Positions 14,949 through 26,008 of a stretch of 64,000 nucleotides of DNA are shown one piece after another. Position 1 is the stretch's first letter, and each line of letters opens with the position of its first letter. A program made the translations under genes and the position numbers. The notes under the pieces are model-generated. The model saw only the letters and a list, made by a program, of their open reading frames with translations, was not told where the DNA came from and made no database searches. Origin of the DNA: Cladopsammia gracilis (Eukaryota > Cnidaria > Anthozoa > Scleractinia > Dendrophylliidae); contig JAJGOT010000241.1 of NCBI GenBank assembly GCA_022457155.1, positions 604,501-668,500 of the forward strand. The letters run 5' to 3'.

Positions 14949-16517
14949 TTATTTTCTCAAAGCTAAAGTATTAATTTTATTTTTACAAATCAGTCTTTTA
15001 TCGTCATTTGCAGATAATGCTACTTTATTCATTTTCATCGAGTAAATTTTATGTTCTTTACTTCTTATTATATTCATTGTTCTCATTTCTTCTTTTTCTG
15101 AGAATAAACATTTCTTGAAATCTTCAAATGTTATTTCCCTTTTAATAACATTTTTCTTAATTCCTTTACATTTCTTTACTTCAATGTCTTCAACTTTAAA
15201 AGAATAAAGCTTAGGTCTTAGACCAACAAAATGTGTAATTTGTTTCCCACAAGCTTCATCTTTAAACATACCTATTACTTTCTTATTAATTCCAGTTTTT
15301 ATTCCAGATTTATGATTTTCTGGATAATCACTTGTATCAAACTTTTTTTTGATGTCTTTTCTTATATCATAATAAAAATCATCTGTATGAATTTCATACA
15401 TTAATGAATCTGTATCTGTGAATAATAATTCAGCTTTATTGGAATACTTCTCTCTAATATAATTATAATGAAAATCATACATATGAAATTTTGACAAATC
15501 AAGAACAGCTTGACCCACATAAATCGGTTTATTGAAATATATTTCTGTCTTTTTCAAATGAACTGCAATTAATTTTTGATCAAATATTGTTAATCGATCA
15601 AAATTAGGTTTTGATGACAAATTAATAGCCTTTTTCTTATTATTTACTAATTGTATATTTTGTCTTTTTCTTATATTTTCAATTGTTTTACCAAATACAG
15701 AATTATTCATTAATTTAAAAAAATCTTTTTCAAAAGAGTTTTTAGATTGTTTTCTTAATTCTGTATTTTTTTCAATATAAGGTTTCATCCATTCAGATTG
15801 ATAAAATGATATTCCTCTGTGTACTTTTTCAAGTTCAAGTCCTAATTCTAAACATTGTCTAAGATTTCTATAATGTATTACATAATTCTTTTTATTGTAA
15901 AAAGATCCAACAAGTTTCTCTACTGTTCCAAACTTTAATCTTTCTGTAGCAAGTGGATAATCATTATGTTCTTTCCATAATTTTTTTGGATATTTAAGAT
16001 CTACTTCAAAAATATAACCAATATTTGTAATTTTCTTTTCTAATATTTTTATTACATTTTCTTTTGTAAGATTTTTCATCCATTTAAAACCATGAGTTGG
16101 AAGTTTTTGTATCATTGACCAACCATAAAGATTATTAGCATCAAGATATGTAATAAATTTTGATTCTTCATTTGGATTATAATTTTTCATATATTTATTG
16201 TTTGCTTCTGAATATCTTTTTGATATATGAGTTATACCACCTCTAATTCCTTGATCAAACATCATTAACATATCATAATCATGTAATAATTCAAGTCTTT
16301 GTTCTGTTTCTTTAAGACATGCATCCCAAGCTAATCCAGGTGATGTATAATAATGAGCTGGATCTAAATTATAATACTTCAAACAAGTTTTACGAAAGTT
16401 TTCAAACACATCAGCTAAAAGTAATACATCTGTTTTAAGATATAAATCATGGTAATCTTTAATAGCTTTTACAATTAAATTGTGACCAAACCTTTTGTGC
16501 ATGGGTGTAGTCTTCAT
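14949..16517 (-). CDS. protein-primed DNA polymerase B, C-terminal (polymerase) part
   Basis: 522 residues. YHDLYLKTDVLLLADVFE (Exo III region, ~22-39), LDANNLYGWSM (motif A, ~125-135), KLMNNSVFGKT (motif B, ~270), and LFTDTDSLMYEI (motif C, ~365) are all present, so palm and fingers are complete. This is the DNA_pol_B_2 type that replicates Polintons from protein-primed ends. The counted ATG (MKTTPMHK) is out of family context. The natural N-terminus is the 16459-18693 frame, from which it is separated by a +1 offset at 16461. Confidence 0.9.
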   Translation of the reverse strand: MKTTPMHKRFGHNLIVKAIKDYHDLYLKTDVLLLADVFENFRKTCLKYYNLDPAHYYTSPGLAWDACLKETEQRLELLHDYDMLMMFDQGIRGGITHISKRYSEANNKYMKNYNPNEESKFITYLDANNLYGWSMIQKLPTHGFKWMKNLTKENVIKILEKKITNIGYIFEVDLKYPKKLWKEHNDYPLATERLKFGTVEKLVGSFYNKKNYVIHYRNLRQCLELGLELEKVHRGISFYQSEWMKPYIEKNTELRKQSKNSFEKDFFKLMNNSVFGKTIENIRKRQNIQLVNNKKKAINLSSKPNFDRLTIFDQKLIAVHLKKTEIYFNKPIYVGQAVLDLSKFHMYDFHYNYIREKYSNKAELLFTDTDSLMYEIHTDDFYYDIRKDIKKKFDTSDYPENHKSGIKTGINKKVIGMFKDEACGKQITHFVGLRPKLYSFKVEDIEVKKCKGIKKNVIKREITFEDFKKCLFSEKEEMRTMNIIRSKEHKIYSMKMNKVALSANDDKRLICKNKINTLALRK

Positions 16518-18693
16518 CAGTTATGTCTTCATCATTTAATTTTGAATAAAATTCTTCTTTTGGTGGTAATTGTGTTTCTTTGAATTTTTCTAAAGAATTT
16601 ACATAATCATAAGGATATACTCCTTTTCTTGTTAATAATTCTATATTTTTATCATAATAACTTTTTATAGAATAAAAATCATCAGGTTGCAAATTATTTA
16701 CAAGACCTGAAAGGGAAGTTAATAAAAATTTAAATGAATCAATAAAACGTAATTCAAAATTAATTGTAATTTTTTCATCTTCTCTCATAAATTCAGCTAC
16801 TTTAATTTTCTTAGAAAATGATATATATTTCTCTTCTGTTTTAGGAATAAAAGTTAAATCTCCTTTCATTTTTGCTAATTCTTTAATAAAAAGATGTGAA
16901 TCATAACCTTGAAGATTATGAAATATTACAGGAAGTACTCTAGGTTTTTTACAAAAAATATTACAATTATTATGAGCAGCTCCTCTAAACTTACCAGTAA
17001 AATGACAATGATCTCTAACTTTTTTATTCTTAAAGTCTCCTTCAATAAAAGGTTTTTCACAAATATGACAATTTGTTGATTTATTAAACTCTATTTTATC
17101 TGAGTCTGTAAATATCATCATTTGTGGGAAATTATAAAAACTAAAATTAATTTGTTTTACAATTTTTTTTAATTCTTTTACAAAAACTAATGCAATATTT
17201 TCATCTTCTTTTTTCTTTGTATAAATAATTGGATTAATTTTAAATATTCTATCAACTCTATCATCAAAATCAAAAGATTTAATATAAATACAACATCCAC
17301 AAGGTTCATGTTTTTGATATTCCATTGAATAAGAATAATTTGGATCCGGTTCACAATTATTCATTGGTTTTGTAAAACATTCAAAATCAGCATAAATAAC
17401 AAAAGGTAAAGGTAATTTTTTATTATAATTTTTAAAAAATAAAAATGAGTTTTTAGGAGGCATTTTTACTGCAGCTGTCTCATTATTAGAACAAAATATA
17501 ATGTGTTTCTTTAGGAGATCCTCTTTTGTAAAATGAGATAAACATTTTTTACAAAAATATTTTTTTCTTGTATCTTTACTTATTTGTGTATTGATTAATC
17601 TTGAAAAATTTTTGATAAGTGTATAATGTGTTTTTCCGGTGTCTTCATAAAGAAATAAATCTATTGTATTATTACAATCTTTGTCATTAATTCTTAAAGG
17701 ATAAAATTTATTATATTCATTAATTGAAAAAACATTAATTCCTGGAATATTATTATTTTGATTTTCAAACTTTTTTATATCTGTTAATTTTATTGGAAAA
17801 TTAATACCTTTAAAATTAAGATCATTTTCATATTGTTTTAAATTTGAAATTCTTTGAGGATCTTTCTTATGTGGATGTAAGTATCTTAAAATACACCACA
17901 TGAAACATTTATCATCTTTTTTATTTTCTAAATTTATTATAGCTTTCTTACTTGAAATAAAATCAGGAAGTTTAATATATGAAGATCCTTTCAAAGGTTT
18001 ATATTTTATAGTATGAATTTCTAATGATAAAATCTCTTTAAAATACCAACCTGAACCATTTCTTTGATAAATTAAAATTTTACTAAGAATTTCTAGAATT
18101 ATTTTAGTTAAAATCTCTTTAGCATCTATACCTTCAAGATTAATATGTGTTTCAGAATGAAAATAAGCTTTATCTTTAATTTTATCTTCATGCTCCATTC
18201 TTTCCATTAAACAAACTAATATAAATCTAACTTTAATATTTCTATGATTTCTAAGAAAATCTTTTAATTGTGAAGCTTTTTCTTTAAAATAATCTTTAGG
18301 AAAGATTTTTGGTTTTCCTTCAATTACATATTTTTCAGCAAAATTATCAAGAGCAGATTTTTCAAATTTAATTCCAACGTGGTATTCTTTCATTGCTCTT
18401 TCAAGTGCTTTCTTTAAATATTTTGGAGTATCTTTTGGAATCTTTTTATTTTTTATACATTCAAGAAAATAATCATCAAATGTTTTAATTTTCTTTGGTT
18501 TAGGTTTTGATTTAGGTTTAAGTTTTATTGGTTTCTTTTTTAATTTATCATTTTCTTCTTTTTTATTTTTAATATATTCAATCAATTTTTGTTTCTTTCG
18601 TTCTTCTTTAATTTTTCTATTTTCTTTAGTTTCCTTTTTTGCTATTTTCATAAGTTCATCATATGATAAGTTATTTAAATCAGATGAAGACAT
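16459..18693 (-). CDS. protein-primed DNA polymerase B, N-terminal and exonuclease part
   Basis: 744 residues. Lys-rich N-terminus, then Exo I FVIYADFECF (~429-438), a treble-clef zinc finger CHICEKPF...VRDHCHFTGKFRG (~538-568) and Exo II PVIFHNLQGYDSH (~590-602), as in Polinton polymerases. The frame stops at TAA 16461-16459, inside a normally continuous region just ahead of Exo III; a +1 shift at that stop leads to the C-terminal part. No known +1 stimulator is seen, so a one-base insertion is most likely and this copy's polymerase is probably inactive. The joined protein is not given. Confidence 0.9.
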   Translation of the reverse strand: MSSSDLNNLSYDELMKIAKKETKENRKIKEERKKQKLIEYIKNKKEENDKLKKKPIKLKPKSKPKPKKIKTFDDYFLECIKNKKIPKDTPKYLKKALERAMKEYHVGIKFEKSALDNFAEKYVIEGKPKIFPKDYFKEKASQLKDFLRNHRNIKVRFILVCLMERMEHEDKIKDKAYFHSETHINLEGIDAKEILTKIILEILSKILIYQRNGSGWYFKEILSLEIHTIKYKPLKGSSYIKLPDFISSKKAIINLENKKDDKCFMWCILRYLHPHKKDPQRISNLKQYENDLNFKGINFPIKLTDIKKFENQNNNIPGINVFSINEYNKFYPLRINDKDCNNTIDLFLYEDTGKTHYTLIKNFSRLINTQISKDTRKKYFCKKCLSHFTKEDLLKKHIIFCSNNETAAVKMPPKNSFLFFKNYNKKLPLPFVIYADFECFTKPMNNCEPDPNYSYSMEYQKHEPCGCCIYIKSFDFDDRVDRIFKINPIIYTKKKEDENIALVFVKELKKIVKQINFSFYNFPQMMIFTDSDKIEFNKSTNCHICEKPFIEGDFKNKKVRDHCHFTGKFRGAAHNNCNIFCKKPRVLPVIFHNLQGYDSHLFIKELAKMKGDLTFIPKTEEKYISFSKKIKVAEFMREDEKITINFELRFIDSFKFLLTSLSGLVNNLQPDDFYSIKSYYDKNIELLTRKGVYPYDYVNSLEKFKETQLPPKEEFYSKLNDEDITDEDYTHAQKVWSQFNCKSY

Positions 18694-18720
18694 CCTTTTT
18701 TATTATATATAAATATTTTT
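18694..18720 (-). promoter_or_regulatory. element-specific promoter motif before the polymerase
   Basis: AAAAATATTTATATATAATA lies a few bases before the polymerase ATG. Confidence 0.6.
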
Positions 18721-18768
18721 TTAACTTTATTTATTTTTTTTTTCCGCAAAAGTTATAAATTTCAGCAT

Positions 18769-18792
18769 AAAAAAAAGCCCCATTTTGGGGCT
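18769..18792 (-). terminator. hairpin plus T8 after the 18798 gene
   Basis: Minus strand AGCCCC-loop-GGGGCT followed by T8 and ATGCTGAAATTTATAA, 6 nt after the stop of the 117-residue gene. Confidence 0.7.
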
Positions 18793-18797
18793 AAAAT

Positions 18798-19151
18798 TTA
18801 TCCATAAATATAATCAAATACTTCTTCTGTATCAAGATAATAATTTCCATAATCTTCATCGTGGTCTCTATTTTCATCTTGATCTTCACTTTTTATCACA
18901 ATCTTTTTATGAAATTTATTTAATAATTTCTTAACAATTTTTTTCTCATTACAAGTTGGATATCCATTTGAATTTTCAAAAAGTGTCATAGTTCCTTCTC
19001 CAATATTTATAAAATATTTGAATAATTCACCTGAATGATGAAATAATACAAAAGTTACATAATCTTCCATATCTTCAGGCATATTATAATATAAATTCAA
19101 AACTGGAATATGATCCAATTTATAATTTATATTTATAATAATTTCTTTCAA
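18798..19151 (-). CDS. unknown acidic protein, 117 residues
   Basis: Beta/alpha-like start (EIIININYKLDHIPVLNLYY), a central FHHSGELFKYF stretch and an acidic tail (SEDQDENRDHDEDYG). No family recognised. The ATG overlaps the stop of the upstream 66-residue gene by a few bases, suggesting one transcript. Followed at once by the hairpin-T8. Confidence 0.5.
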   Translation of the reverse strand: MKEIIININYKLDHIPVLNLYYNMPEDMEDYVTFVLFHHSGELFKYFINIGEGTMTLFENSNGYPTCNEKKIVKKLLNKFHKKIVIKSEDQDENRDHDEDYGNYYLDTEEVFDYIYG

Positions 19152-19348
19152 TTCTTTTTTTGCTGTTTTCCTTTCTTTTTATTTTCTAAATTTAGAGATT
19201 TTTTTAATTTTTCCAAAACTTCTACAAACAAGAAGTCAATAGCATGAAATCTTTCTTGTAGAATATCTCTTGAATCCATTTTTTTAGGATTCTGGTTTTT
19301 CTTTATGATTTGGTTTGTGTTTGGCTTTGCGTTCATAATCTTATACAT
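19148..19348 (-). CDS. unknown small basic protein, 66 residues
   Basis: First gene inside the right inverted repeat. Lys/Asn/Gln-rich ends flank a helix (ILQERFHAIDFLFVEVLEKLKKSLNLE). ATG preceded by AT-rich TATTAATAT. Overlaps the start of the next gene. Position next to the TIR might suit an early regulator, but nothing in the sequence shows this. Confidence 0.45.
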   Translation of the reverse strand: MYKIMNAKPNTNQIIKKNQNPKKMDSRDILQERFHAIDFLFVEVLEKLKKSLNLENKKKGKQQKKN

Positions 19349-19454
19349 ATTAATATTTCATTTCTTTAAACCTTTATTATTTTAAAAATTGTTTTTTTTA
19401 TTTTCTACCTTCAACTTAAATCACCTAAAAACCTAATATCCAAAAGCCCCATTT

Positions 19455-20157
19455 AGTAGTTAGGAAAATACATTCTCTAGAGCACCTCCCAAGGTACTAT
19501 TTCCACATATTTTTATAATAATTCCCGATATCCATTTTTTTAAAAATTCCCAAAGTACATTTTTCTATCATTTTCTTGCGAATCCCGCGAGCGAGCCCGA
19601 AGGGCGAGCGAGCCATACCTTTTTTGAAATTTAAAGCATTTCAAGAATTTATTATATTTTCTGTAATTTTTTTTAAGTTATTGAATTTTTTTCAATTTCT
19701 TCGATTTCTTTTATTTCAATTTAAAAAAACCTTTATTCCCCGTTTAATTTTTAGACTAAACACAATAAGGATATTAAATAGATTTTATACAGAAATAAAT
19801 TTTAAGTATTAAGTAAAACCGTTTATTTAAGAATATTTTTATTAGACTTTTTTTTGATTCTCTTAAATAAATAGAAAAACAACGATATAAACAAGAGTTA
19901 CCGTATAAATTTTAATTATTTCCCTTTAAAAAAACTTTTTTTTCCATAAGAAATATTCCAATAATACAAAAAATTACAGTAATTAATTAGGTCTTGATTT
20001 CCCTTTAAAATCAAAAAGCTATGACAGGGATTCGCAAGAAAATGATAGAAAAATGTACTTTGGGAATTTTTAAAAAATGGATATCGGGAATTATTATAAA
20101 AATATGTGGAAATAGTACCTTGGGAGGTGCTCTAGAGAATGTATTTTCCTAACTACT
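19455..20157. repeat. right terminal inverted repeat, palindromic at both ends
   Basis: Mirror of 285-989, with its own inverted arms at 19455-19586 and ~20027-20157. Both borders read AGTAGTTAGG outward. Confidence 0.95.
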
Positions 20158-20163
20158 CATGCT
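20158..20163. repeat. Polinton target-site duplication, right (CATGCT)
   Basis: Directly follows CCTAACTACT; identical to 279-284. Confidence 0.97.
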
Positions 20164-23100
20164 TCTCTTCTAGTCAGTGGGTTTCAATGGTAAAGGGTCT
20201 ATTAGAGCAAGAAATACAAGTTAATAACGAGACATCAAAGTCAACAGAAGAAGAAGAAAGAAACAAGGCTCACGACTTAAACTGGTTAGGTGATTCCTGG
20301 GATCTTCCGTTGACTGGATGGTGGATGGTACTGTTTGCATGGAGGGATACAAGAAGCCAATATCAAGACTTGGAAGAAGGCTAGATGGAAGCAGTGGGAA
20401 GAATTTAGGTTGACAAGAGTAGAATAGAGCAAGAGCGCTAGCAAATAACAGGAGTGCTTTGAACCACGATGCTGCGGCCTTATCAACACTGCCTCAGGAG
20501 TGAGATAGATTGATGTACGCCACCCCCCCCCCCCCCCCACCCACCCCCCACCCCCTTTAGATTTTTCTCAAGACTATTTCTTTTCAGTGGTTTTTCGTTC
20601 ATCCCTTACACACATTTTGTCCATTAGTTCGTTGATGATGGGTTATAATGGTAACGAGGTATGACGTCATAAGTATCATGATGTCAAGCCATATGTAATG
20701 CCACCAAAAAGCAGCAACATGTTTCATTATATCATACTTAACAGCTTTAGTGTACAGTGTACAATGCATCATGTACAGTGTACACCGCGCTAATTTTGGT
20801 GGCTTATTGACAGAGACATCAATGCCCAATTAAAATGAGTGACAGCTGCATCCAAATGCCATCCTGGAACCTTGCTTGCATTTCATCAGTGAATTATTTT
20901 CGGTTTATTCATTCCCAACATGAATTATTCACAGAGAAAGGATGTACAAAAGTTGTTTAACTTTATGTCGCTTAGTTGAAAGCCTTTTAGTTCATATGTA
21001 TTTGAAGCATTTAGCAATATTAATCTATAGCAGGATTTATTCTAAATTAATGAATGAATGTGGGAAATGAAGATTCAGTTTCTCCTATTCTTCATGTGTT
21101 ATCTTAACTCATCGTGTCCTCTTCAACGTGAGGTGGTTTTGCTTTGATGATGTCACAGGGCGTCATTTGTTTGTTGAACCGCCATATTAGATCCACCATT
21201 TTGATTCTTTCTTTCTTTTCGAAAATTACCTCAATTAAACTAAAATTATTCCAAGTCAATAACAGAATGCTATAATAGACTGGAAAGTGAAAACATCAAA
21301 GCAACTTTTAAAACAAAGAATTTGAGAAGATGAAAAAAACTCAACACTTTCGTCGAAACTGATTTCAAAATTTGGTTGTCGAGGCAAACTGTCAGCAAAC
21401 AGCTATCGATTGCTTTGGCCTCCCAAAATGATAAGCGCTTAGGAAATTTCCAAAAACGTTGAGAAGGGGTAGCCTGTACATCCCAACCGGCCTACTCTTC
21501 CTTTAACCCCCGAGAGTTCAACTATCGATCACCTATGTTGATCGTGCCTGACAAGCAGCGTGTTCGTGCCAAACTTTGGCGATTAAATTTGGCGAATTAA
21601 TTAAGAAATAAACAATGATATTTGGCTTTTTATTACAAAGAGGCTTGAATAAGTATTTCTAATTCCGATTTCCGGTTTCCTATTCCGGTTTCCAGATTAT
21701 AAGGTTGCCCTGTGCAAGCTTATGATCCAGGAAACCTTCTTATCAGCAGTGGGGAAAGTGTAGGGGAAAGGAGAAGCTAACTGTAATTTCTTGATTGGGC
21801 ATAGCATAATATAATATCATGAAGTGTGCTCTGTTTTAAAGGATAGGAGGGTTCTAAAACAGAAAGGATTGCTATTGTTCTTTACTAATAGTGTTTTAAG
21901 AATGATATTCCGTTAAAGTATGGGTGGGGCATTTGAAACATAGAATGCTCAGTTCTAGTTTTCTAAGATTGCAAAGCAGCCGTTCTTTTTTCTTCGAAGC
22001 GCGCAGGGGAGGTTCGAAGCGCTGATGCTCGCAAAGGCAGGCGTGGAGCGCCAACTCTCGCGATCAACGATTTTTAACGCCTTTTCGCAGTCTTGCTTCT
22101 CCGTTTTCACACTCACTCGAAACTTTATCAGCCCCATGCATCCGTCTTTGCTGCTTCGCTTTTTGTTGGACTCGCGCACAATTACGCGTTCCCAACATTC
22201 CATTGTTTTTTTTTTTTTCTGAATGCACTTTCTAACCAGGAGAGTCAAGGTCCTCTCTTTTGAAATGATACGTGAGTCATCTTACATATATAAGCTGCTC
22301 TGTTCTCGTTTCTTTAGATTTCAAAACAACCGGGTATTTTTTTCTCCAAAGCTCGCGCAAAAGGTGTGAAGCGAAACAGATGCTTTTGCGGTGCGCGGGC
22401 GCGAGGAGTGAGCAACGACCGCGGAGCGCAAGTCACGTGAGGACCGAGGAAACTTGCACTGCAGGTTACCTTTCCCCAGTCTCGTTCTTTTGTTCAGAAT
22501 AAAATAAAAAAGTTCCTCCCCTCCCCCTAATTTCTTCGCTAAATAAGGGGAGTGGAGGGGGCCGCTTCCCTAGATCCGCCATAGAACTTACTTCGACTTA
22601 GTTGTAACTACTTTCTTCACAACTAACGTCTTTAGCCTTAATGTTTATGGACGATATTTCAAGCTGAAAAAAAGTTGCATATGTCCTCAAGCATCTGTAC
22701 AGAGAACTTTGCAAGCTTAGAGCAAGCAACTAATTCACACATATTATGCGCATCATATCGTGATCGGGGGTTGGATGGTCATCTCTTCCATGAGAATCTA
22801 AAGCTTGGGGTGTTTCCGTGTCTTCCGTTTGATCACTAACAGTTTCTGTTCAACACCGGCCTGTTCTAGTTTTGTAGCATATGAAAGTCATTGCCTTATC
22901 GAAAAGCACCAAGTTTCGCACTCTAGAGCATAGGCGTGACTTCCAACTTCAATGTGATGCTGGGTTTTTCTTCTAGATAATTTTTTTTTTCTTCTCGAGA
23001 ATTGGCGATTACTTATTGGACTTAGTAAATTCTTCAATTTCCAAACATTTTCTTGTTTTCAGCTAAATTTGCTGCTGTCTAAACATACTTACTATGTTTA

Positions 23101-23235
23101 CTTAGTTTGACACCGACACTGGATTAATCAACTATTAGTCCCAAATGGTTCATAGTCTCACGAACCATAGGCAACTCAAACACACAGTAAGATTAATGAC
23201 AAGTATCAATTAAGAGAAAAAGAAAACATCAGGGG

Positions 23236-23355
23236 CGAGTTGCATAAAACTTAACGTCGGACGTAACTGCTAACGTCTGAAGTTAAAATAGTAACTTTGA
23301 CTGGGCTGAACGTCTGACTTTAGCTGTTACGTCTGGCGTTAAGTTTTATGCAACT
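23236..23355. mobile_element. small palindromic MITE
   Basis: Inverted ends AGTTGCATAAAACTTAACG / CGTTAAGTTTTATGCAACT around a ~80-bp centre that itself repeats ACGTCTGA-like words. A counterpart lies at ~43961-44076 in block B. Confidence 0.7.
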
Positions 23356-24372
23356 GGCCAAAGTTGCGGTGTGTAACGTTTGACAAATGTTTGCATTACT
23401 AGTTGCATTGTACAAGTTAATATCTTTTGGGGGCATCGTGGCGGATATTAGACTGATTTTGTCTTTCTCACCTAATGTTTCATGAAGATCTAGATAGTCT
23501 GTTATCGTATTGATGGAAAGGAAATAAAATCAAAGGCTCCGGCCTTGCGAGCCAAGTCGTGAATATGAAACAACCATCGGACCTTTTCCTACCCTACACA
23601 ATGTAGGTCCTTTTAGATCGTACATGTTATGACTACTTCACTTATGTCAGTTGCAGATCCACGTACTTATATCTTTTATCAAAGAAGGACCTCTAAAACC
23701 TTCGTGTGTAGCTGGTAAACACGAAGGAATGTGTTTACTGGCGAAAATGAAAATTACGAGACAAACATACCTTTTCCTTCATTATTAATGTCAGATATCC
23801 TTGCCAAACAATAATAACAAGTAAAAGAACCCCAACGTTTTCCCAAACCGACGTTTCAGCTCATCGAGCATTCGTAAACACAACAGCCGTAATGGCGGAC
23901 TTGGTTTACTCCCATTTCAGACTCCATGTATGCTATTGCCGAAATGTAACATATCCACAATTTAATATAAATTTAATATAAAGTTTACGATGAGCGAGTG
24001 ACTTTTCTCCGGTAATCGCAATAAGTCGTATTCACGACTTAAAACAGAGAAACAATACGAAAAAAGGACAGAAATAGCTAAATACCACAGTGGTCTTAAT
24101 CAGGTAAAAAGTTGATATCCTTTGCGTTTCATGATCACACATTTCGCCCTACCCCTACCCCGCTAAAATGCCCGATGAACAGCATTGTGTGACCACACAA
24201 ATAGCTGCTGTCACGATCACGGCCTGAAATGGCCCTACATATTCGTACATTTAACGCTTGTCGAAGCAGTGATAAGATTTATCTGTCCGTTTACTTCAAA
24301 CCGAGGAACACTCGACAAATGATGTAGCCTTTAAATAAAATGCCATGATGCAGAAATGTGTCGAAAGTTTAA

Positions 24373-24908
24373 AGTGCCCCTGTGATCAAATTTTTGATTT
24401 TCATTCTTTTACATTTTCGTGTACTATTAGACTTTCTTACTGATCTTGCCAAATTTCAATCCATTGCGAACAACAGAAGTCATTTAATTTTTACATTTAT
24501 TTCCGAGAATTTACGGTCGCCACTAATCAACCTTGTTCCAAGACTTGGTTGCGAATGGGAGAAAGTGACGTCAAAGACTCAAACATACCTCACGGGTTCA
24601 GCATAGAAAATTGCACGAAGAACAAGTCCAAAGTTTTTGTTGCTTTTCGCGTGTTTTTCAATACTTATTGTTATTATAATTTAAACCCGTGAGATATGTT
24701 TGAGTCTTTGACGTCACTTTCTCCCATTCGCAACCAAGCCTTGTATCAAGGTTGATTAATGGCGGCCATAAATGCTCGGAAATAAATGTTAAAATAAAAT
24801 GACTTCTGATGTTCGTAATGAATTGAAATTTGGCAAGATGAGTAAGAAAGCCTAATTCTACCAAAATGTCAAAAAAATGAAAATCAAAAATTTGATCTCA
24901 GGGGCACG
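24373..24908. mobile_element. foldback MITE with TTAA duplication (copy A)
   Basis: ~240-bp inverted arms starting AGTGCCCCTGTGATCAAA and ending TTTGATCTCAGGGGCACG, flanked by TTAA (24369-24372, 24909-24912). The copy in block B is 45071-45607. Frames read in it are arm translations, not genes. Confidence 0.85.
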
Positions 24909-25227
24909 TTAACATAGATTTGCGTGTGACCTCTTACACCGGCAGTTCGCGGCCGGTGTGCATCGGACCTTCTTACCAAGACTAAAATACTAAGAGCGAT
25001 GAAGGAATTTATACACTTAAATGGTCACTAGATCTGTCTTTTACCGAAAATGCGGTAAGGAAACTGCATTTTAACCATGGGACAGCTAAATGTTTAATAA
25101 CATAATATTTTGCAACTGTAGTGAAAAATAGTTTATTTTTCGCATTTTCCGATACATTTGAATTTTTAGTAAAATCCAAGATGATGGCCAAGATGGCGGC
25201 CATTTTGGATGACGTCAGCAGAATTAT

Positions 25228-25455
25228 AACCCATTATATTTACCTTATCTTGTAGAGCGCATCACATGCTATCTATTAAAGGTGAAATCTTTCGGAAAAA
25301 GTGCGCCACGGTTGGGGAATAATGTTGCCGTGAGCGTCCGAGGGTTAAGACATGGAATGGTTTCCGCGACGGTTTAGTACTACTTTTAGGTTTTAATAGT
25401 AATTGTGACAGTAATTGTTTATATCTGCCAAAAATAATTCCAACATGAATAAAGG
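25228..25455. other. segment specific to block A, remnant of a TTAA element
   Basis: Similar to part of 57376-57603, ending GTCCGAGGG next to TTAA (25345-25348). No gene seen. Confidence 0.5.
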
Positions 25456-25936
25456 GGGGTAATGGCCGTGGCGAAGAGGTGTTTGTGTGTGGGAGTGGGC
25501 AGGTGTGTGAGTATTCGACAATTTATAGCAAAGTAAAAAGAAGTTAGAAATCAGTAATTATACAAGGTGTGGGCGACCAAAATACTAACACTTAAAGGAA
25601 TGAGAATACGAACAAGGCAAATGAATAATTTGTCACTTAGCAAGTCTTTTTTAAGGATTAAATCATTGTGTCCAAAGTTTGAAGCCTGAAGTATAAAGTT
25701 GCGGGTGTGCTGCTTTACACTTTCTATTTTCCCGTGGTCCTGTTCAGTTATTATTAAGGTCACAAACTTGATTTGTCATAGTGTGATAACAAACATAATT
25801 GATGCATTCGACTTCATCATCACCAGGTCGTTCTTTTTTTGCTACGTTTTGACGTCATCAGGGACCTATAACCAAACAGACGCACGGCGAAATGTAGTTT
25901 ATTTGTTAATAATTACTATTGAAATGTTTAACTTAC

Positions 25937-26008
25937 AGCAATTTCAGCTGCGCATTATGTTTAAAGACACCTGGAGGTAATTCTTTCAGCTGGTTGTTAT
26001 TTAAGTAT
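25937..26008 (-). CDS. 72-nt leucine-rich-repeat exon (copy A)
   Basis: On the minus strand, an AG acceptor precedes 26008 and a GTAAGT donor follows 25937. The 72 nt code for exactly one 24-residue LRR unit containing LNNNQLKELPPGVFKHNAQL. One-repeat exons of 72 nt are typical of LRR receptors (for example LGR-type genes). The matching exons at 30612-30683 and 51915-51986 have the same phase and orientation. The parent gene and its other exons are not visible here. Confidence 0.75.

Larger units (their letters stand above)
285..20157. mobile_element. complete Polinton/Maverick (adintovirus-like) element
   Basis: Element of 19,873 bp with AG...CT termini, ~704-bp terminal inverted repeats and a 6-bp target duplication, all hallmarks of Polintons. 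It encodes the diagnostic set: protein-primed family B polymerase, retroviral-type integrase with chromodomain, packaging ATPase, Ulp1-like protease, and major and minor capsid proteins. Base composition is much more AT-rich than the host flanks. Left and right inverted repeats differ at only a few positions, which suggests a young insertion. Several genes nevertheless show frame breaks, discussed individually. Confidence 0.97.
20164..25227. repeat. duplicated host block A (copy of 40212-45926)
   Basis: Continuous with 1-284 once the Polinton is removed. Colinear with 40212-45926, with scattered substitutions and a few indels, including two insertions in the other copy (41943-42532 and ~43750-43877). 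Holds a poly-C tract (~20522-20538), a palindromic MITE (~23236-23355) and a foldback MITE (24373-24908). Open frames here are short and lack family features; no gene is supported. Confidence 0.9.

Noticed and set aside
22025..22502. Apparent proteins in block A near 22 kb (and 42.6-43.1 kb in block B)
   Set aside because: Frames differ between the two copies by indels and show no conserved domain, so coding is not supported.
24382..24864. Two similar small proteins on opposite strands
   Set aside because: They are the two arms of the foldback MITE translated.
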